Assembly (NCBI RefSeq): GCF_000382485.1
Contig: NZ_AORY01000004.1
Location: forward strand, 1 to 64,000
DNA from: Sphingomonas sp. Mn802worker
Lineage (GTDB): Bacteria > Pseudomonadota > Alphaproteobacteria > Sphingomonadales > Sphingomonadaceae
Direction: 5' to 3'
DNA: 64,000 nucleotides
Part shown: piece by piece, positions 18,319 to 28,063 of the stretch
How the letters are laid out: the number at the start of each line of letters is the position of its first letter
Numbering within the stretch: position 1 is the stretch's first letter
Position numbers and translations under genes: made by a program
The notes under the pieces: model-generated
Database searches by the model: none
Told to the model about the DNA's origin: nothing
The model's input: only the letters and a program-made list of their open reading frames with translations

Positions 18319-19020
18319 TCACTCGGCATCGAGTTCGGGATAGTGACGGAATATGCCTTCTTCGTTGAACGCGATACGGCGCTCGCTCGCGAGATAGCGC
18401 TGGATGCCGGGCAGGCCGCTCACCAGGCCGTGGATGCGCGCAAGCGCGGGATAGCGCGGCGCCAGCGTCGCCATACGGCGCGGGAACATGTAGCGCAGCC
18501 CTTCGATCAACTGGAACAGCGACGTGTCGGCATAGGTCCAGCGATGATCGATCATCCACGGTCCCTCATTGCATTCGGCCGCCTGCTCGAAATGATCGAG
18601 GTATTTGGGCAGGCGCTCATCGCGGAATTGTGCGGCGGCGCGTGCCGCCTCGGGCTTCTGGTCGTCGTAATAGTCCATTACCCCGACGGGATGGTGGACG
18701 TTGTGCGCCTCCGCGACCACGTCGGCGATCGTCAGCTGCAGCTGGTGCACCCAGTAGCGGTCAGCGATCCGGGACGGGGCCAGATCGTGGCGATCGCCGA
18801 GATAAAGCAGGATGTTGGCGACCTGCGCGACCACGAAGCCGTCGATGTCGAGGTACGGCGGCGCGAAGGGGGCGCGTGCGCGGTCAGACTCAAGGTCGGC
18901 GATCAGCGCGTCGGTGCCGTCGCGGCGCGCGCAATCCTCATAGGCGATGCCTGCCGCTTCCAGTGCCAGACGGATGAACTCGCCGCGGCCCTGGATGTGG
19001 GGCCAGTACCATAATTTCAT
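18319..19020 (-). CDS. Glutathione S-transferase family protein
   Basis: The 233-residue product starts MKLWYWPHIQGRGEFIRLAL, a thioredoxin-like N-terminal domain of sigma/mu-like GSTs with the Tyr near residue 5 as the likely catalytic residue. FVVAQVANILLYLGDRHDL corresponds to the glutathione-binding region with an atypical Ala-Gln-Val in place of the usual ESxAI. The C-terminal all-helical domain contains YADTSLFQLIEGLRYMFP. ATG 19020 lies two bases after the bolA stop. Substrate unknown. Confidence 0.87.
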   Translation of the reverse strand: MKLWYWPHIQGRGEFIRLALEAAGIAYEDCARRDGTDALIADLESDRARAPFAPPYLDIDGFVVAQVANILLYLGDRHDLAPSRIADRYWVHQLQLTIADVVAEAHNVHHPVGVMDYYDDQKPEAARAAAQFRDERLPKYLDHFEQAAECNEGPWMIDHRWTYADTSLFQLIEGLRYMFPRRMATLAPRYPALARIHGLVSGLPGIQRYLASERRIAFNEEGIFRHYPELDAE

Positions 19021-19022
19021 CG

Positions 19023-19334
19023 TCAACGTGCCTCCAGCGCCGGTGCGCGCGCCTCGATTGCAAGCGCATGAATGTGGTCGGCGAGCAGGTCGGCAAGTGC
19101 GCGGTTGACCATGCGTTGCTGTGCGACGCGCGTCTGACCGATGAACGCCGCGCTCTCGATCATGACGCGGAAGTGGCTTTCGCCCGATCCGTCGTCGCCG
19201 GTGTGGCCGCGGTGCTGCGCGCTCTCGTTGACGACGCGAAGGTGGGTGGGGGACAAAGCGGCGGTCAGCCGCTCGTTGATCGCGCGTTCGACGGGGCCGG
19301 GAGAGGTGACGGGAGCGGTGGCAGGGTCGGTCAT
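19023..19334 (-). CDS. BolA family protein
   Basis: BolA proteins partner with monothiol glutaredoxins in iron-sulfur handling and affect morphology and stress response. The 103 residues read VERAINERLTAALSPTHLRV then GESHFRVMIESAAFIGQTRV and ADHIHALAIEARAP, the family's class II KH-like fold with the conserved SHF and the IHAL C-terminal helix. ATG 19334 fits the domain start; a much longer upstream frame has no homology. The gene is divergent from the J-domain gene with a short intergenic gap. Confidence 0.93.
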   Translation of the reverse strand: MTDPATAPVTSPGPVERAINERLTAALSPTHLRVVNESAQHRGHTGDDGSGESHFRVMIESAAFIGQTRVAQQRMVNRALADLLADHIHALAIEARAPALEAR

Positions 19335-19383
19335 CGGTCCCATATAGGCGGTTTTCGCGGGAAAGGCGCCAGGCTCAACCATC

Positions 19384-19983
19384 GTGTCGATCAGGAAAGA
19401 CAGACCGCAGACGCGTTTCCACGGTCGCGTCGAGAACAGCCAGCGCGGCTGCGACCATCCCGGCTGTGCGGAGGCGGGCGAGTTCCGCGCGCCACCGCTT
19501 GAAGGCCCAGGGGGCGGCGACGCACCGCCGCGCTTCCGCTGGTTCTGCCTCGACCACGTCCGCGCATTCAACGCGGGCTACAATTATTTCGAGGGCATGA
19601 CCGCTGACGAGATCCACCGTGCACAGAGCCCGACCGCGGGATGGGAGCGCGAGACCCGGGCCTTTGCGCGTGCGGGTCAAGGCGATCAGCCGCCCCGCTG
19701 GGCCGATTATGCCGATCCGCTCGACGCGATCGGTGCGCGCTTTCGCCGGACCGCGGCGCCCGAGCGCCACGACGGCAAGCCGCTGTCGGGCGAGGATCGC
19801 CGCAGCCTTGACGTGCTCGGGCTGGCACCCGACGCGGACCGAACGAGCTTGCGCAAACGCTATTCCGAGCTGGTGCGCCGCTATCATCCCGATCGCAACG
19901 GCGGCGACCGGAGCCACGAGGAGCGGCTCACCAAGGTGATCGCCGCCTATCAGCAACTGCGGCAGGCGCCCGCCTTTGCCTGA
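19384..19983 (+). CDS. J-domain (DnaJ-like) co-chaperone
   Basis: The C-terminal 65 residues are a J domain: SLDVLGLAPDADRTSLRKRY, then VRRYHPDRNGGDRSHEERL with the HPD motif near residue 171. The N-terminal part holds CDHPGC and FCLDHVRAFNAGYNYFEGM, a Cys-containing module common in alphaproteobacterial J proteins of this size. The start is GTG 19384, the first possible one in this frame. It should stimulate an Hsp70 ATPase. Together with bolA and cobS/cobT it forms a conserved alphaproteobacterial neighbourhood. Confidence 0.9.
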   Translation: MSIRKDRPQTRFHGRVENSQRGCDHPGCAEAGEFRAPPLEGPGGGDAPPRFRWFCLDHVRAFNAGYNYFEGMTADEIHRAQSPTAGWERETRAFARAGQGDQPPRWADYADPLDAIGARFRRTAAPERHDGKPLSGEDRRSLDVLGLAPDADRTSLRKRYSELVRRYHPDRNGGDRSHEERLTKVIAAYQQLRQAPAFA

Positions 19984-19988
19984 GCGGT

Positions 19989-20357
19989 TCAGCCCGACGT
20001 CACGCCGGCGCCAGCGTGAAACACCGTCTCGAAGCCGCCGAAGATCATGCGCGTGCCGTCGAACGGCATCGACAACGTCTGAAACCGCTCGTCGCTGTGC
20101 ATCGCGGCCTCGCAGCGTTCCGCGGTGTCGCGGTCGGGCCAGAGCACCCAGCTGAACACGACCGCCTCGCCCTCCCGCAACGAGACCGCGCGCGCGAAGT
20201 CGGTGCGCTCGCCCGCCGGCACCTTGTCGCCCCAGTTCTCGATCATCTGGAGCGCGCCATATTCGGCGAACAGCGGCCACGCCTCTGCTGCCGCAGCGAC
20301 ATAGGCGTCGCGACCGTCGCCCGGAACCGGTGTCACGAACCCGTTGACGTAGGTCAT
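19989..20357 (-). CDS. DUF1428 family protein
   Basis: This 122-residue protein begins MTYVNGFVTPVPGDGRDAY and contains ALQMIENWGDKVPAGERTDF and VVFSWVLWPDRDTAERCEAA, followed by MPFDGTRMIFGGFE. This is the DUF1428 pattern, a ferredoxin-like dimeric alpha/beta barrel fold related to the YciI and antibiotic-monooxygenase superfamily. No enzymatic function is established. It converges with the J-domain gene, with five bases between the stops and no visible terminator hairpin. Confidence 0.88.
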   Translation of the reverse strand: MTYVNGFVTPVPGDGRDAYVAAAAEAWPLFAEYGALQMIENWGDKVPAGERTDFARAVSLREGEAVVFSWVLWPDRDTAERCEAAMHSDERFQTLSMPFDGTRMIFGGFETVFHAGAGVTSG

Positions 20358-20845
20358 CTGATCATTCCTTCCTGCCTTGGATTCATCCAGCGGCCCAAAC
20401 CGCGTTCATGAGCATTGTCTCTGACGCATGGGTGTCAGGGTTCTTGAGTGCGCCGCTGTACATAAACCTGGTCGACGCCCAGATGCATCTTGCATCTGCC
20501 CGCCGCGACGGCTTCGGGGCGACGTGATCAACCTCATCCCGGCGGTCAGGCGGCAGGCACCGCAACACCGCGCTGGGAGCGTGCCCAAGGTCGACGATCG
20601 GGAAGTTCGCCAAAACCATCCGGGTCACGGTGCGTCCATCGTTCGAGTCGATCCGTGCGGCAGCATGCGCGCGGCGCGGGTAAAAGCAATCACGCGTCGT
20701 AGATCGCTGGCAACCCAGACATGGGCGCCGCGTTATTCCTCCCGTTCCATCCGCCGGCCGACGCCGGGCCGATACCTGCCCCGGGTTGACGCGAACGCGA
20801 TCCCTTCTCACTGGTTGGGACAACTTCAAACAAGCGGCTTGCCTG
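20358..20845. other. 488-bp intergenic stretch, nothing recognised
   Basis: Open frames exist on both strands, but none resembles a known family or has a credible ribosome-binding site. A minus-strand frame of about 160 codons ends at 20383 and overlaps the start of cobS, which argues against it. The stretch must contain the promoters of the divergent DUF1428 gene and cobS. Confidence 0.5.
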
Positions 20846-21850
20846 ATGAACGATCTCTCCAACATTCAGCCCGACAGCCGGGACAGCACGATCATGGACG
20901 CGCCCGACAGGATGGTCGGCGTGCGCGACCTGTTCGGCATCGACAGCGACATGGAGGTGCCCGCCTTCTCCGAGGCCGACGAGCGCGTACCCGACCTCGA
21001 CCCCGCTTACGTGTTCGACCCCGACACCACGCTCGCGATCCTGGCGGGGTTCGCGCACAACCGCCGCGTGATGGTGCAGGGCTATCACGGCACCGGCAAG
21101 TCGAGCCATATCGAGCAGGTCGCGGCGCGGCTGAAATGGCCGTGCATCCGCATCAACCTCGACGCGCACATCAGCCGCATCGACCTGATCGGGCGCGACG
21201 CGATCGTGTTGCGCGACGGGCAGCAGGTGACCGAGTTCCGCGAGGGTCTGCTGCCGTGGGCACTGCAGACGCCGACCGCGCTTGTGTTCGACGAGTACGA
21301 CGCCGGTCGCCCCGACGTCATGTTCGTGATCCAGCGCGTGTTGGAAACGGAGGGCAAGCTGACCTTGCTCGACCAGAATCGCGTGCTGCGCCCGAACCCG
21401 TATTTCCGCCTGTTCGCGACCGCCAACACGGTCGGCCTGGGCGACACCAGCGGGCTGTATCACGGCACGCAGCAGATCAACCAGGGTCAGATGGACCGCT
21501 GGAACATCGTCGTCACCTTGAACTATCTGCCGGCCGCGACCGAGGCGAACATCGTGCTTGCCAAGTCGGGCGAGTATGACAAGCCCGAGGGCAAGAAGAC
21601 GGTCGAGAACATGGTCCGCGTCGCCGACCTGACGCGCAAGGGGTTCATCAACGGCGATATCTCGACCGTGATGAGCCCGCGCACCGTCATCACCTGGGCG
21701 CAGAACACGCTGATCTTCAAGGACGTGGGCTTCGCGTTCCGTCTGTCGTTCCTCAACAAGTGCGATGACGCCGAGCGGCCGCTGGTGGCGGAATATTACC
21801 AGCGCGTGTTCGGCAAGGACCTGCCCGAGAGCGTGGCCGCGAAGGCGTAA
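20846..21850 (+). CDS. cobS: CobS-type AAA+ ATPase (cobaltochelatase subunit CobS-like)
   Basis: The 334-residue protein is an AAA+ ATPase of the MoxR/CobS group. Walker A is GYHGTGKSS at residues 79-87, Walker B is [10 protein letters not shown] at 145-154, and a sensor region reads [20 protein letters not shown]. In aerobic cobalamin synthesis CobS and CobT form the ATP-driven part of the CobNST cobaltochelatase. ATG 20846 ([14 protein letters not shown]) is preferred to an upstream in-frame start at 20786. cobT begins directly after the stop. No other corrin-ring gene is in the window, so the actual client may be CobN elsewhere or another protein. Confidence 0.9.
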   Translation: MNDLSNIQPDSRDSTIMDAPDRMVGVRDLFGIDSDMEVPAFSEADERVPDLDPAYVFDPDTTLAILAGFAHNRRVMVQGYHGTGKSSHIEQVAARLKWPCIRINLDAHISRIDLIGRDAIVLRDGQQVTEFREGLLPWALQTPTALVFDEYDAGRPDVMFVIQRVLETEGKLTLLDQNRVLRPNPYFRLFATANTVGLGDTSGLYHGTQQINQGQMDRWNIVVTLNYLPAATEANIVLAKSGEYDKPEGKKTVENMVRVADLTRKGFINGDISTVMSPRTVITWAQNTLIFKDVGFAFRLSFLNKCDDAERPLVAEYYQRVFGKDLPESVAAKA

Positions 21851-23677
21851 ATGGCGAGCGACACGCCCCTCGACCGGTTCAAGGCGGTGCTGGGCGGCAC
21901 CGCGCGCGCCTTGTCGGACGAGGCAGAGGTGGAGCTTGCCTTCACCGCCGACGCGCCGTCCGCGTCGGGCAAGCACATCCGCGTGCCGATGCCCGCCCGC
22001 TCGCTGCCCGCCGATCAGGTGGCGGAGGCGCGCGGGTTCGCCGATGCGTTCGCGCTGCGGCTGAAGCATCACGACACCACGCTCCACGCGCGCGGCGCGC
22101 CAAGCGAGGCTGTGGCGCGCGCGGTCTACGACGCGGTCGAGACCGCGCGGGTCGAGGCGCTGGGTAGCCGCGGTTACGCGGGGATCGCCGATAACCTCGC
22201 CACCGCGCTCGAGGTACGGCTGCGCGCCGACCCGATCACGCGGGCGCGCCAGCAGAGCGAGGTGCCGCTGTCGACCGCATTGGGGCTGATGGTGCGCGAG
22301 GCGCTGACCGGACTGCCGTCGCCGGTGGCGAGCGAGCCGGGGCTGGCGCTGGTGCGCGATTGGGTCGGCGAGCGCGTCGACCTCGACGCGTTGTCGCTGG
22401 TGCTTGACGACCAGCGCGCGTTCCAGGGGCTGACGCGCAAGCTGCTCGAGGACCTCGAACTCGTCGAGGGTGAGCAGGTGCCGGAGGAGAGCGACGAGGA
22501 AGGCGGCGAAGACGAGGCCGGCGGCGAGGGCGAGGACAGCGACGAAGCCGACGAGGGCGAGGCCGAGGGCAGCGAGGGCGAGGCGCAGACGGAGGCACGC
22601 GGCGAGGAGCGCCAGTCGGACGAACAGGACGGCGAGGGACAGGAGACCGACGGCGACGACATGGACGACGTCGACGGTGAGCCGGGCGATGACGGCGAGG
22701 AGGGGATGCAGCCCGTCCGTCCCAATCGCCCGCCGTCCGATCACATGCCGCAATTCGACTACAAGGTCTGGTCGACGCAGTTCGACGAGGTGGTCGCGGC
22801 GACCGACCTGTGCGACGCCGACGAGCTTGTCCGTCTGCGCGGCTATCTCGACCAGCAGCTTGTCCACCTGCAATCGACCGTGTCGAAACTCGCCAATCGC
22901 CTTCAACGACGATTGATGGCGCAGCAGTCGCGCTCGTGGGACTTCGACCAGGAGGAAGGGTTGCTCGATGCCGCGCGGCTGGCGCGCGTGGTGGTCGCGC
23001 CCGGCCAGTCGCTGTCCTACAAGATCGAGCGCGATACCGAATTCCGCGACACCGTGGTCACGCTGCTGATCGACAATTCCGGCTCGATGCGCGGGCGTCC
23101 GATCTCGATCGCGGCGATTAGCGCCGACATCCTCGCGCGGACGCTGGAACGATGCGGTGTCAAGACCGAGATCCTCGGCTTCACCACGCGCGCGTGGAAG
23201 GGCGGGCAGAGCCGCGAGACGTGGCTGTCGGCGGGCCGGCCACCGCAGCCCGGTCGCCTCAACGACGTGCGGCACATCGTCTACAAGAAAGCGGACGAGC
23301 CGTGGCGGCGCGCGCGCACTTCGCTCGGCCTGATGATGCGCGAGGGGCTGCTCAAGGAGAATATCGACGGCGAGGCGCTGATGTGGGCACACGCGCGCAT
23401 GATGGCGCGGCCCGAGGAGCGCCGGATCCTGATGGTCATTTCCGATGGTGCACCGGTCGATGACTCCACGCTCAGTGTCAATTCGGGTAGCTATCTGGAG
23501 CGTCATCTGCGTCAGGTGATCGACTGGATCGAGCGCCGCTCGTCGGTCGAGCTTGTCGCGATCGGGATCGGCCACGACGTGACACGCTATTACAGTCGCG
23601 CGGTGACGATCATGGATGCCGAGCAACTGGGCGGCACGATCATCGAGCAACTCGCCGCGCTGTTCGACGTGGAATAA
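21851..23677 (+). CDS. cobT: CobT-type VWA-domain protein (cobaltochelatase subunit CobT-like)
   Basis: The 608-residue protein has three parts: a helical N-terminal domain, a very acidic low-complexity linker at about residues 207-293 (runs such as [20 protein letters not shown]), and a C-terminal von Willebrand A domain. The MIDAS motif there is DNSGS near residues 406-410. This is the CobT layout. It starts at the base after the cobS stop. The VWA protein should dock on the CobS ring and couple ATP hydrolysis to metal insertion or to remodelling of a partner. Confidence 0.9.
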   Translation: MASDTPLDRFKAVLGGTARALSDEAEVELAFTADAPSASGKHIRVPMPARSLPADQVAEARGFADAFALRLKHHDTTLHARGAPSEAVARAVYDAVETARVEALGSRGYAGIADNLATALEVRLRADPITRARQQSEVPLSTALGLMVREALTGLPSPVASEPGLALVRDWVGERVDLDALSLVLDDQRAFQGLTRKLLEDLELVEGEQVPEESDEEGGEDEAGGEGEDSDEADEGEAEGSEGEAQTEARGEERQSDEQDGEGQETDGDDMDDVDGEPGDDGEEGMQPVRPNRPPSDHMPQFDYKVWSTQFDEVVAATDLCDADELVRLRGYLDQQLVHLQSTVSKLANRLQRRLMAQQSRSWDFDQEEGLLDAARLARVVVAPGQSLSYKIERDTEFRDTVVTLLIDNSGSMRGRPISIAAISADILARTLERCGVKTEILGFTTRAWKGGQSRETWLSAGRPPQPGRLNDVRHIVYKKADEPWRRARTSLGLMMREGLLKENIDGEALMWAHARMMARPEERRILMVISDGAPVDDSTLSVNSGSYLERHLRQVIDWIERRSSVELVAIGIGHDVTRYYSRAVTIMDAEQLGGTIIEQLAALFDVE

Positions 23678-23682
23678 GTGCG

Positions 23683-24372
23683 ATGCGCACGATCGGGCTA
23701 ATCGGCGGTATGAGCTGGGAAAGCTCGGCGCATTACTACCGTATCATCAACCAGGAGGTGCGGCGCAGACTGGGCGGCATGCACTCGGCCAGATGCGTGA
23801 TGGTATCGGTCGACTTTGGCGAGATCGCCGCGCTCCAGCACGCCGGCGATCGGCCGAGGCTGGGTGACCGCATCGCGCAAGCCGCGCTTGCCGCGCAACG
23901 CGGTGGTGCAGAGCTGCTGGCGCTGTGCACCAACACGATGCACTGCGTGGCGGACGCGATCACCGCCGTCGCCGACGTGCCGCTCGTCAATGTCATGAAC
24001 GTCACGGCGCAGGCGGTGATGCGTGCAGGCTACAACCGCGTCGGGTTGCTCGGCACGGCCTTCACGATGGAGCAGCCTTTCTATGTCGAGCGGCTGCGTG
24101 CGCATGGCCTCGACGTGATCGTCCCGGACCCCGCCGATCGCGGTATCGTGCACGATGTGATTTACCGTGAGCTGGTCCAGGGCCTTGTGCTCGACACCTC
24201 ACGCGCATCGTACCGCGACGTAATCGCCCGACTGGTCGCGCGTGGTGCGGAAGCAGTCATCCTTGGTTGCACCGAGATCATGTTGCTGGTCACGGCGCAG
24301 GATAGCGCAGTGCCGTTGTTCGACACGACCGAGCTGCACGCGCTGGCGACCGTCGACGCCGCGCTCGCGTGA
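23683..24372 (+). CDS. Aspartate/glutamate racemase family protein
   Basis: The 229 residues begin MRTIGLIGGMSWESSAHYYR, the signature of the YgeA-type amino-acid racemase group. Two catalytic Cys positions are visible: LLALCTNTMH near residue 85 and VILGCTEIMLLV near residue 195. They act from opposite faces in a PLP-independent racemisation. The gene follows cobT by five bases and overlaps the next gene by four (GTGA). Broad-specificity racemase activity is inferred, and the substrate is uncertain. Confidence 0.9.
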   Translation: MRTIGLIGGMSWESSAHYYRIINQEVRRRLGGMHSARCVMVSVDFGEIAALQHAGDRPRLGDRIAQAALAAQRGGAELLALCTNTMHCVADAITAVADVPLVNVMNVTAQAVMRAGYNRVGLLGTAFTMEQPFYVERLRAHGLDVIVPDPADRGIVHDVIYRELVQGLVLDTSRASYRDVIARLVARGAEAVILGCTEIMLLVTAQDSAVPLFDTTELHALATVDAALA

Positions 24373-24629
24373 TCGCAGCGCCGCCCGGCGGGTTCATCGG
24401 CCCGGTCAAGCGGTCGATCACGATTGCGGGGCATCAGACCTCGATCAGCCTCGAACCCTTGTTCTGGCACGCGCTCGAGCAGGAGGCGGTCGTGCGCGTG
24501 TTGCCGCTTTCCGCGTTGGTGGCGCAGATCGATGCGTTGAGGATCACCGTGAACGATGCGCCCAATCTGGCGAGTGCGCTGCGCACCTGGGTGCTTGCCC
24601 AGGCAACGAGGAGAGCAGCGGGATCATAG
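24369..24629 (+). CDS. Ribbon-helix-helix domain protein (RHH_4 type)
   Basis: This small 86-residue protein contains KRSITIAGHQTSISLEPLFW, the hallmark of the RHH_4 family (GHxTSxxLE-xFW), followed by a helical segment and NAPNLASALRTWVL-type residues. Ribbon-helix-helix proteins usually bind DNA as dimers through the beta strand. GTG 24369 overlaps the racemase stop, so the two are probably co-translated. Its position after cobST-racemase is suggestive, but its target is unknown. Confidence 0.82.
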   Translation: MIAAPPGGFIGPVKRSITIAGHQTSISLEPLFWHALEQEAVVRVLPLSALVAQIDALRITVNDAPNLASALRTWVLAQATRRAAGS

Positions 24630-24725
24630 CGCGTGGTCTTCGATGACCCAGAATTTACCAGCGCGACCTGCGGCCGGATCGCCGACGCTTTCGCAACCGC
24701 GTCGCTGGCGCTATCGCGCACGGCC

Positions 24726-25625
24726 ATGACCGATCCCACCTTTACGCCGTCGCTCAAGGCCGAAACGCTGGTCGAGGCGCTGCCGTACCTGCAACGCTAT
24801 GCGGGCAAGACGTTTGTCGTGAAATACGGCGGCCATGCGATGGGCGACAGCCAGGCGCAGCGCGACTTCGCCGAGGATGTGGTGCTGCTGAAGGCGGTCG
24901 GCATCAATCCGGTGGTGGTCCACGGCGGCGGGCCGCAGATCGGGTCGATGCTGAAGCGATTGGGCGTCGAGTCGCGCTTCGTCGACGGGTTGCGCGTGAC
25001 CGACGCGGAAACCGCGCGGATCGCGGAAATGGTGCTGGCGGGATCGATCAACAAAGAGATCGTCAGCTGGATCGGCCGCGCGGGCGGACGTGCGGTCGGC
25101 ATCTCGGGCAAGGACGCGGGGCTCGTGCAGGCGGAAAAGGTCGGCGGCAACCGCGACGCCGATCCGCGGCAGGGGATAGAGCGCCACGTCGATCTGGGCT
25201 TCGTCGGCGAACCGGTGGCGGTCGACCGCCGCATCGTCGACACTTTGTCGGCCGACGGCATCATTCCGGTGATCGCGCCGATCGGCATCGGCGCGGATGG
25301 CCACACGTACAACATCAACGCCGACACGATGGCGGGCGCGATCGCCGCCGCGCTAGGTGCGGCGCGCTTCTTCCTGCTGACCGACGTCGCGGGCGTGCTC
25401 GACAAGGGGGGCGACCTGCTGACCGACCTCAACCCGGCACAGGTCAAGGCGCTGCGCGACGACGGCACGATCAGCGGCGGTATGATTCCCAAGCTGGAGA
25501 CGTGCGTCGCCGCGGTCGAGGCAGGCGTCGACGCGGCGGTCGTACTCGACGGCCGCATCCGCCACGCGATGTTGCTGGAAATCTTCACGAAGCGCGGTGC
25601 GGGCACGCTGATCCGGCGGGGATAG
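24726..25625 (+). CDS. argB: Acetylglutamate kinase
   Basis: ArgB phosphorylates N-acetylglutamate, the second step of arginine synthesis. The 299 residues show [20 protein letters not shown] and [20 protein letters not shown] near the N-terminus, and [21 protein letters not shown] in the middle. [17 protein letters not shown] and [18 protein letters not shown] follow near the C-terminus. The ATG at 24726 matches the usual start; an in-frame GTG at 24633 would add a non-homologous leader. The N-terminal leader helix ([18 protein letters not shown]) is the type found in arginine-inhibited hexameric enzymes. Confidence 0.95.
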   Translation: MTDPTFTPSLKAETLVEALPYLQRYAGKTFVVKYGGHAMGDSQAQRDFAEDVVLLKAVGINPVVVHGGGPQIGSMLKRLGVESRFVDGLRVTDAETARIAEMVLAGSINKEIVSWIGRAGGRAVGISGKDAGLVQAEKVGGNRDADPRQGIERHVDLGFVGEPVAVDRRIVDTLSADGIIPVIAPIGIGADGHTYNINADTMAGAIAAALGAARFFLLTDVAGVLDKGGDLLTDLNPAQVKALRDDGTISGGMIPKLETCVAAVEAGVDAAVVLDGRIRHAMLLEIFTKRGAGTLIRRG

Positions 25626-25638
25626 ATCCCGACGTACG

Positions 25639-26013
25639 CTACTTAACGGTCAAGTGACGCGCGTCGAAGCCGATTAACGCAGCGGCCGCGACCGTGCAGG
25701 GGCGCGCGGGCGGGCAATCGATAGTGGTCATCGCAAGAAGACCCTCGTCGTTCTGCCATGAGGGGAAGCGACCGGCACGTACACCGATCTCGGCGGCGGT
25801 GACATGGAGGCGGCCGTGACCGCGCCAATTACCGCGCAGGTCTCGCAACGCGCCAGCCATCGCGGCGCGTCCGCTGTTCGTATCCACCATTCTCGCCAGC
25901 AACATCAGTCGCGCACTGGGGATGTAGCCGGGCGTGTTCAGGCCGATAATGACGCCGAGCGCCAGTGCCAGCCCCAAGACCATGCGAAGGGTGAGGTCAA
26001 AGGCATCAGGCAT
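25639..26013 (-). CDS. Unrecognised small membrane-anchored protein
   Basis: A 124-residue frame begins MPDAFDLTLRMVLGLALALG and continues VIIGLNTPGYIPSARL, giving one N-terminal membrane or signal-anchor segment. The rest is soluble and contains MVDTNSGRAAMAGALRDLRG and a Cys pair in TIDCPPARPCTVAAAALIG. No family is recognised. ATG 26013 is chosen because the hydrophobic segment begins right after it. An upstream in-frame start at 26121 adds unlikely sequence. It converges with argB. Confidence 0.5.
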   Translation of the reverse strand: MPDAFDLTLRMVLGLALALGVIIGLNTPGYIPSARLMLLARMVDTNSGRAAMAGALRDLRGNWRGHGRLHVTAAEIGVRAGRFPSWQNDEGLLAMTTIDCPPARPCTVAAAALIGFDARHLTVK

Positions 26014-26161
26014 GCGCTGATTGGTAGAGGAAGACCGTAAATAGCTGATTGCACCGGCGCACACGTATCTTGGAACCGCCGGGTCCCATTCGCGTAAGGG
26101 CGTTCCGTTCCGTGCCCGCATCGGCTAGGACCGGCGCACCCCGTTCGGAGTTGAAGCCCCC

Positions 26162-26473
26162 GTGTTGATCCTGACCATTATCCAGATCCTGCAGGTCCTG
26201 CTCAACGTCGTGTGGTGGGTGATCATCATCCAGTTCGTGCTGTCGCTGCTGATCGTGTTCAACGTCATCAACACGTCGAGCCCGTTCATCCGCTCATTTC
26301 ACGACGGGCTCGACCGGTTGACCGATCCGCTCTACCGTCCGATCCGGCGCCGGTTGCCGAACACCGGCGGGATCGACTTCGCGCCGATGATCGTGCTGGT
26401 GCTGATGGCGATCGCCAACATCATCCTCAACAACGTCGCGGCGAGCACGATGGCGGGCGGCGGCGCACTCTGA
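26162..26473 (+). CDS. YggT family membrane protein
   Basis: The 103-residue protein has two membrane segments around a conserved linker: VVWWVIIIQFVLSLLIVFNV, then DGLDRLTDPLYRPIRRRLPN with the family's PLYRPIRRxLP motif, then FAPMIVLVLMAIANIILNN. YggT proteins are linked to osmotic stress and cell-division or photosystem membrane organisation in different bacteria. GTG 26162 is the start in frame. The folD gene follows by 66 bp, which include a short GCTACGC/GCGTAGC inverted repeat at 26497-26512. Confidence 0.9.
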   Translation: MLILTIIQILQVLLNVVWWVIIIQFVLSLLIVFNVINTSSPFIRSFHDGLDRLTDPLYRPIRRRLPNTGGIDFAPMIVLVLMAIANIILNNVAASTMAGGGAL

Positions 26474-26539
26474 CCCGGGATTGCGCCGGGTAAATCGCTA
26501 CGCTGGCGTAGCCGACTGCCGCGCCTTAAGGAGCGCGGC

Positions 26540-27409
26540 ATGAGCGCACGGATCATTGACGGCAAAGATTTCGCGAGTGCATTGCGCGCGCGTGTGGCAA
26601 CACAGGTAGCGCGCGTCGTCGCCGCGTCGGGGCGCAAGCCCGGCTTGGCGGTCGTGCTGGTCGGCGAGGACCCGGCTTCTTCGGTTTATGTTCGCAGCAA
26701 GGGCAAGGCGACGCTTGCTGCCGGCATGGAAAGCTTCGAGCATCGCCTGCCGGTCGATGTGGCAGAGGACGAACTGATCGCGCTGGTCGACCGATTGAAC
26801 GCCGATCCGGCGGTCGACGGCATTTTGGTGCAACTGCCGCTGCCGCGCCACATCGACGAACGCCGCGTCATCACGCGGATCGATCCCGACAAGGATGTCG
26901 ACGGCTTTCACCCGGTCAACGCCGGGCGGCTCGCGACCGGTCTGCCGGGGTTCGTGCCGTGCACCCCGCTCGGCTGTTTGATGCTGCTGAAGGACGTGCA
27001 TTCGAGCTTGGCCGGGCTGGACGCGGTGGTGATCGGACGGTCGAACATCGTCGGCAAGCCGATGGGGCAGTTGCTGCTGGCGGAAAGCTGCACCGTGACG
27101 ATGACGCACAGCCGCACGCGCGACCTCGCGGCGCATGTCGCACGCGCCGACATCGTCGTCGCCGCGGTCGGCATCCCCGGCTTCGTCAAGGCCGAGTGGA
27201 TCAAGCCGGGCGCGAGCGTGATCGACGTCGGCATCAACCGTACCGACGCGGGGCTGGTGGGCGACGTCGACCCAGCCGCGGCCGATGTGGCAGGCGCGAT
27301 CACGCCGGTGCCGGGCGGGGTGGGGCCGATGACGATTGCAGTGCTGATGCGCAACACGTTGGTCTCCGCCGCACGTCGCGAGGGCGTGACGCTGGACGAC
27401 ACGCTGTGA
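26540..27409 (+). CDS. folD: Bifunctional methylene-THF dehydrogenase / methenyl-THF cyclohydrolase
   Basis: FolD interconverts 5,10-methylene-THF and 10-formyl-THF (NADP-dependent), feeding purine and formyl-methionine synthesis. The 289 residues include [20 protein letters not shown] followed by SKGKA (catalytic Lys and Tyr region), [14 protein letters not shown] and [18 protein letters not shown]. The C-terminus carries [11 protein letters not shown] and [18 protein letters not shown] 26540 has AAGGAG nine bases upstream. Confidence 0.96.
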   Translation: MSARIIDGKDFASALRARVATQVARVVAASGRKPGLAVVLVGEDPASSVYVRSKGKATLAAGMESFEHRLPVDVAEDELIALVDRLNADPAVDGILVQLPLPRHIDERRVITRIDPDKDVDGFHPVNAGRLATGLPGFVPCTPLGCLMLLKDVHSSLAGLDAVVIGRSNIVGKPMGQLLLAESCTVTMTHSRTRDLAAHVARADIVVAAVGIPGFVKAEWIKPGASVIDVGINRTDAGLVGDVDPAAADVAGAITPVPGGVGPMTIAVLMRNTLVSAARREGVTLDDTL

Positions 27410-27434
27410 GCATCACCTCGGGCGGGCGCGGCTG

Positions 27435-28055
27435 ATGCTCGAGCTGTTCGTCTCCTCCTTCGTCACCTTCTTCGTGGTGATCGATCCGCCCGGCTGCGCG
27501 CCGATCTTTGCCGGGCTGACCGCGGGCGCAACTGCGGCGCACCGCCGCGCGATGGCGGTGCGCGCGGTGATCGTGTCGGCGATCATCCTGCTCGTCTTCG
27601 CGCTGATGGGCGAGCCGCTGCTGCACGGCCTCGGCATCGAGCTCGCCAGCTTCCGCATTGCGGGCGGCATCATGCTGTTCCTGATCGCGTTGGAGATGGT
27701 GTTCGAGAAGCGCACCCAGCGGCGTGAGGATCGCGCCGCCAAGGTTCAGGCGACCTCTGAGGTCGAGGATGTGTCGATCTTCCCGATGGCGATGCCGATG
27801 ATCGCGGGGCCGGGATCGATCGCGACCGTTATGCTCCTGATGGCGCGCAACAACGGCATCGAGCGCTCGCTGGTGGTGTTCGGCGCGCTGCTCGCCAACT
27901 TGGCGCTGATGCTCGTCGCTTTGCTCGCCGCCGGGCCGCTGATGCGGGTGGTTGGAGCGAAGATCGAGGCGGTGGTGACGCGAATTCTCGGCGTGCTGCT
28001 GGCCGCGCTGGCGGTGCAGTTCGTGATCGACGGCGTGATGGAGCAGTTGCGGTAG
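27435..28055 (+). CDS. MarC family integral membrane protein
   Basis: The 206-residue protein has about six hydrophobic segments. It begins LFVSSFVTFFVVIDPPGCAP, the MarC start with the DPPG motif, and contains FPMAMPMIAGPGSIATVMLL in the middle. MarC was named for its place beside the mar operon, but it is not a proven multidrug transporter, and its substrate is unknown. The gene starts 25 bp after folD and is probably co-transcribed with it. Confidence 0.88.
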   Translation: MLELFVSSFVTFFVVIDPPGCAPIFAGLTAGATAAHRRAMAVRAVIVSAIILLVFALMGEPLLHGLGIELASFRIAGGIMLFLIALEMVFEKRTQRREDRAAKVQATSEVEDVSIFPMAMPMIAGPGSIATVMLLMARNNGIERSLVVFGALLANLALMLVALLAAGPLMRVVGAKIEAVVTRILGVLLAALAVQFVIDGVMEQLR

Positions 28056-28063
28056 GCTAGCTC

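Noticed and set aside
20383-20865. Possible minus-strand gene upstream of cobS
   Set aside because: It would overlap the cobS start, has an odd amino-acid composition and no motifs.
20690-23650. A nearly 3-kb minus-strand open frame opposite cobS/cobT
   Set aside because: It mirrors the high-GC third-position pattern of the real genes; its translation is Arg/His/Leu-rich low-complexity with no domain, while the plus strand has full CobS and CobT motifs.
26071-26094. GGAAC followed 16 bases later by CGTA before yggT, resembling a general-stress (EcfG) promoter
   Set aside because: The -10-like part does not match CGTT and one such match is expected by chance in a 64-kb GC-rich sequence.
26497-26512. 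GCTACGC/GCGTAGC inverted repeat between yggT and folD as terminator
   Set aside because: Loop of only two bases and no T-run; too weak to call.
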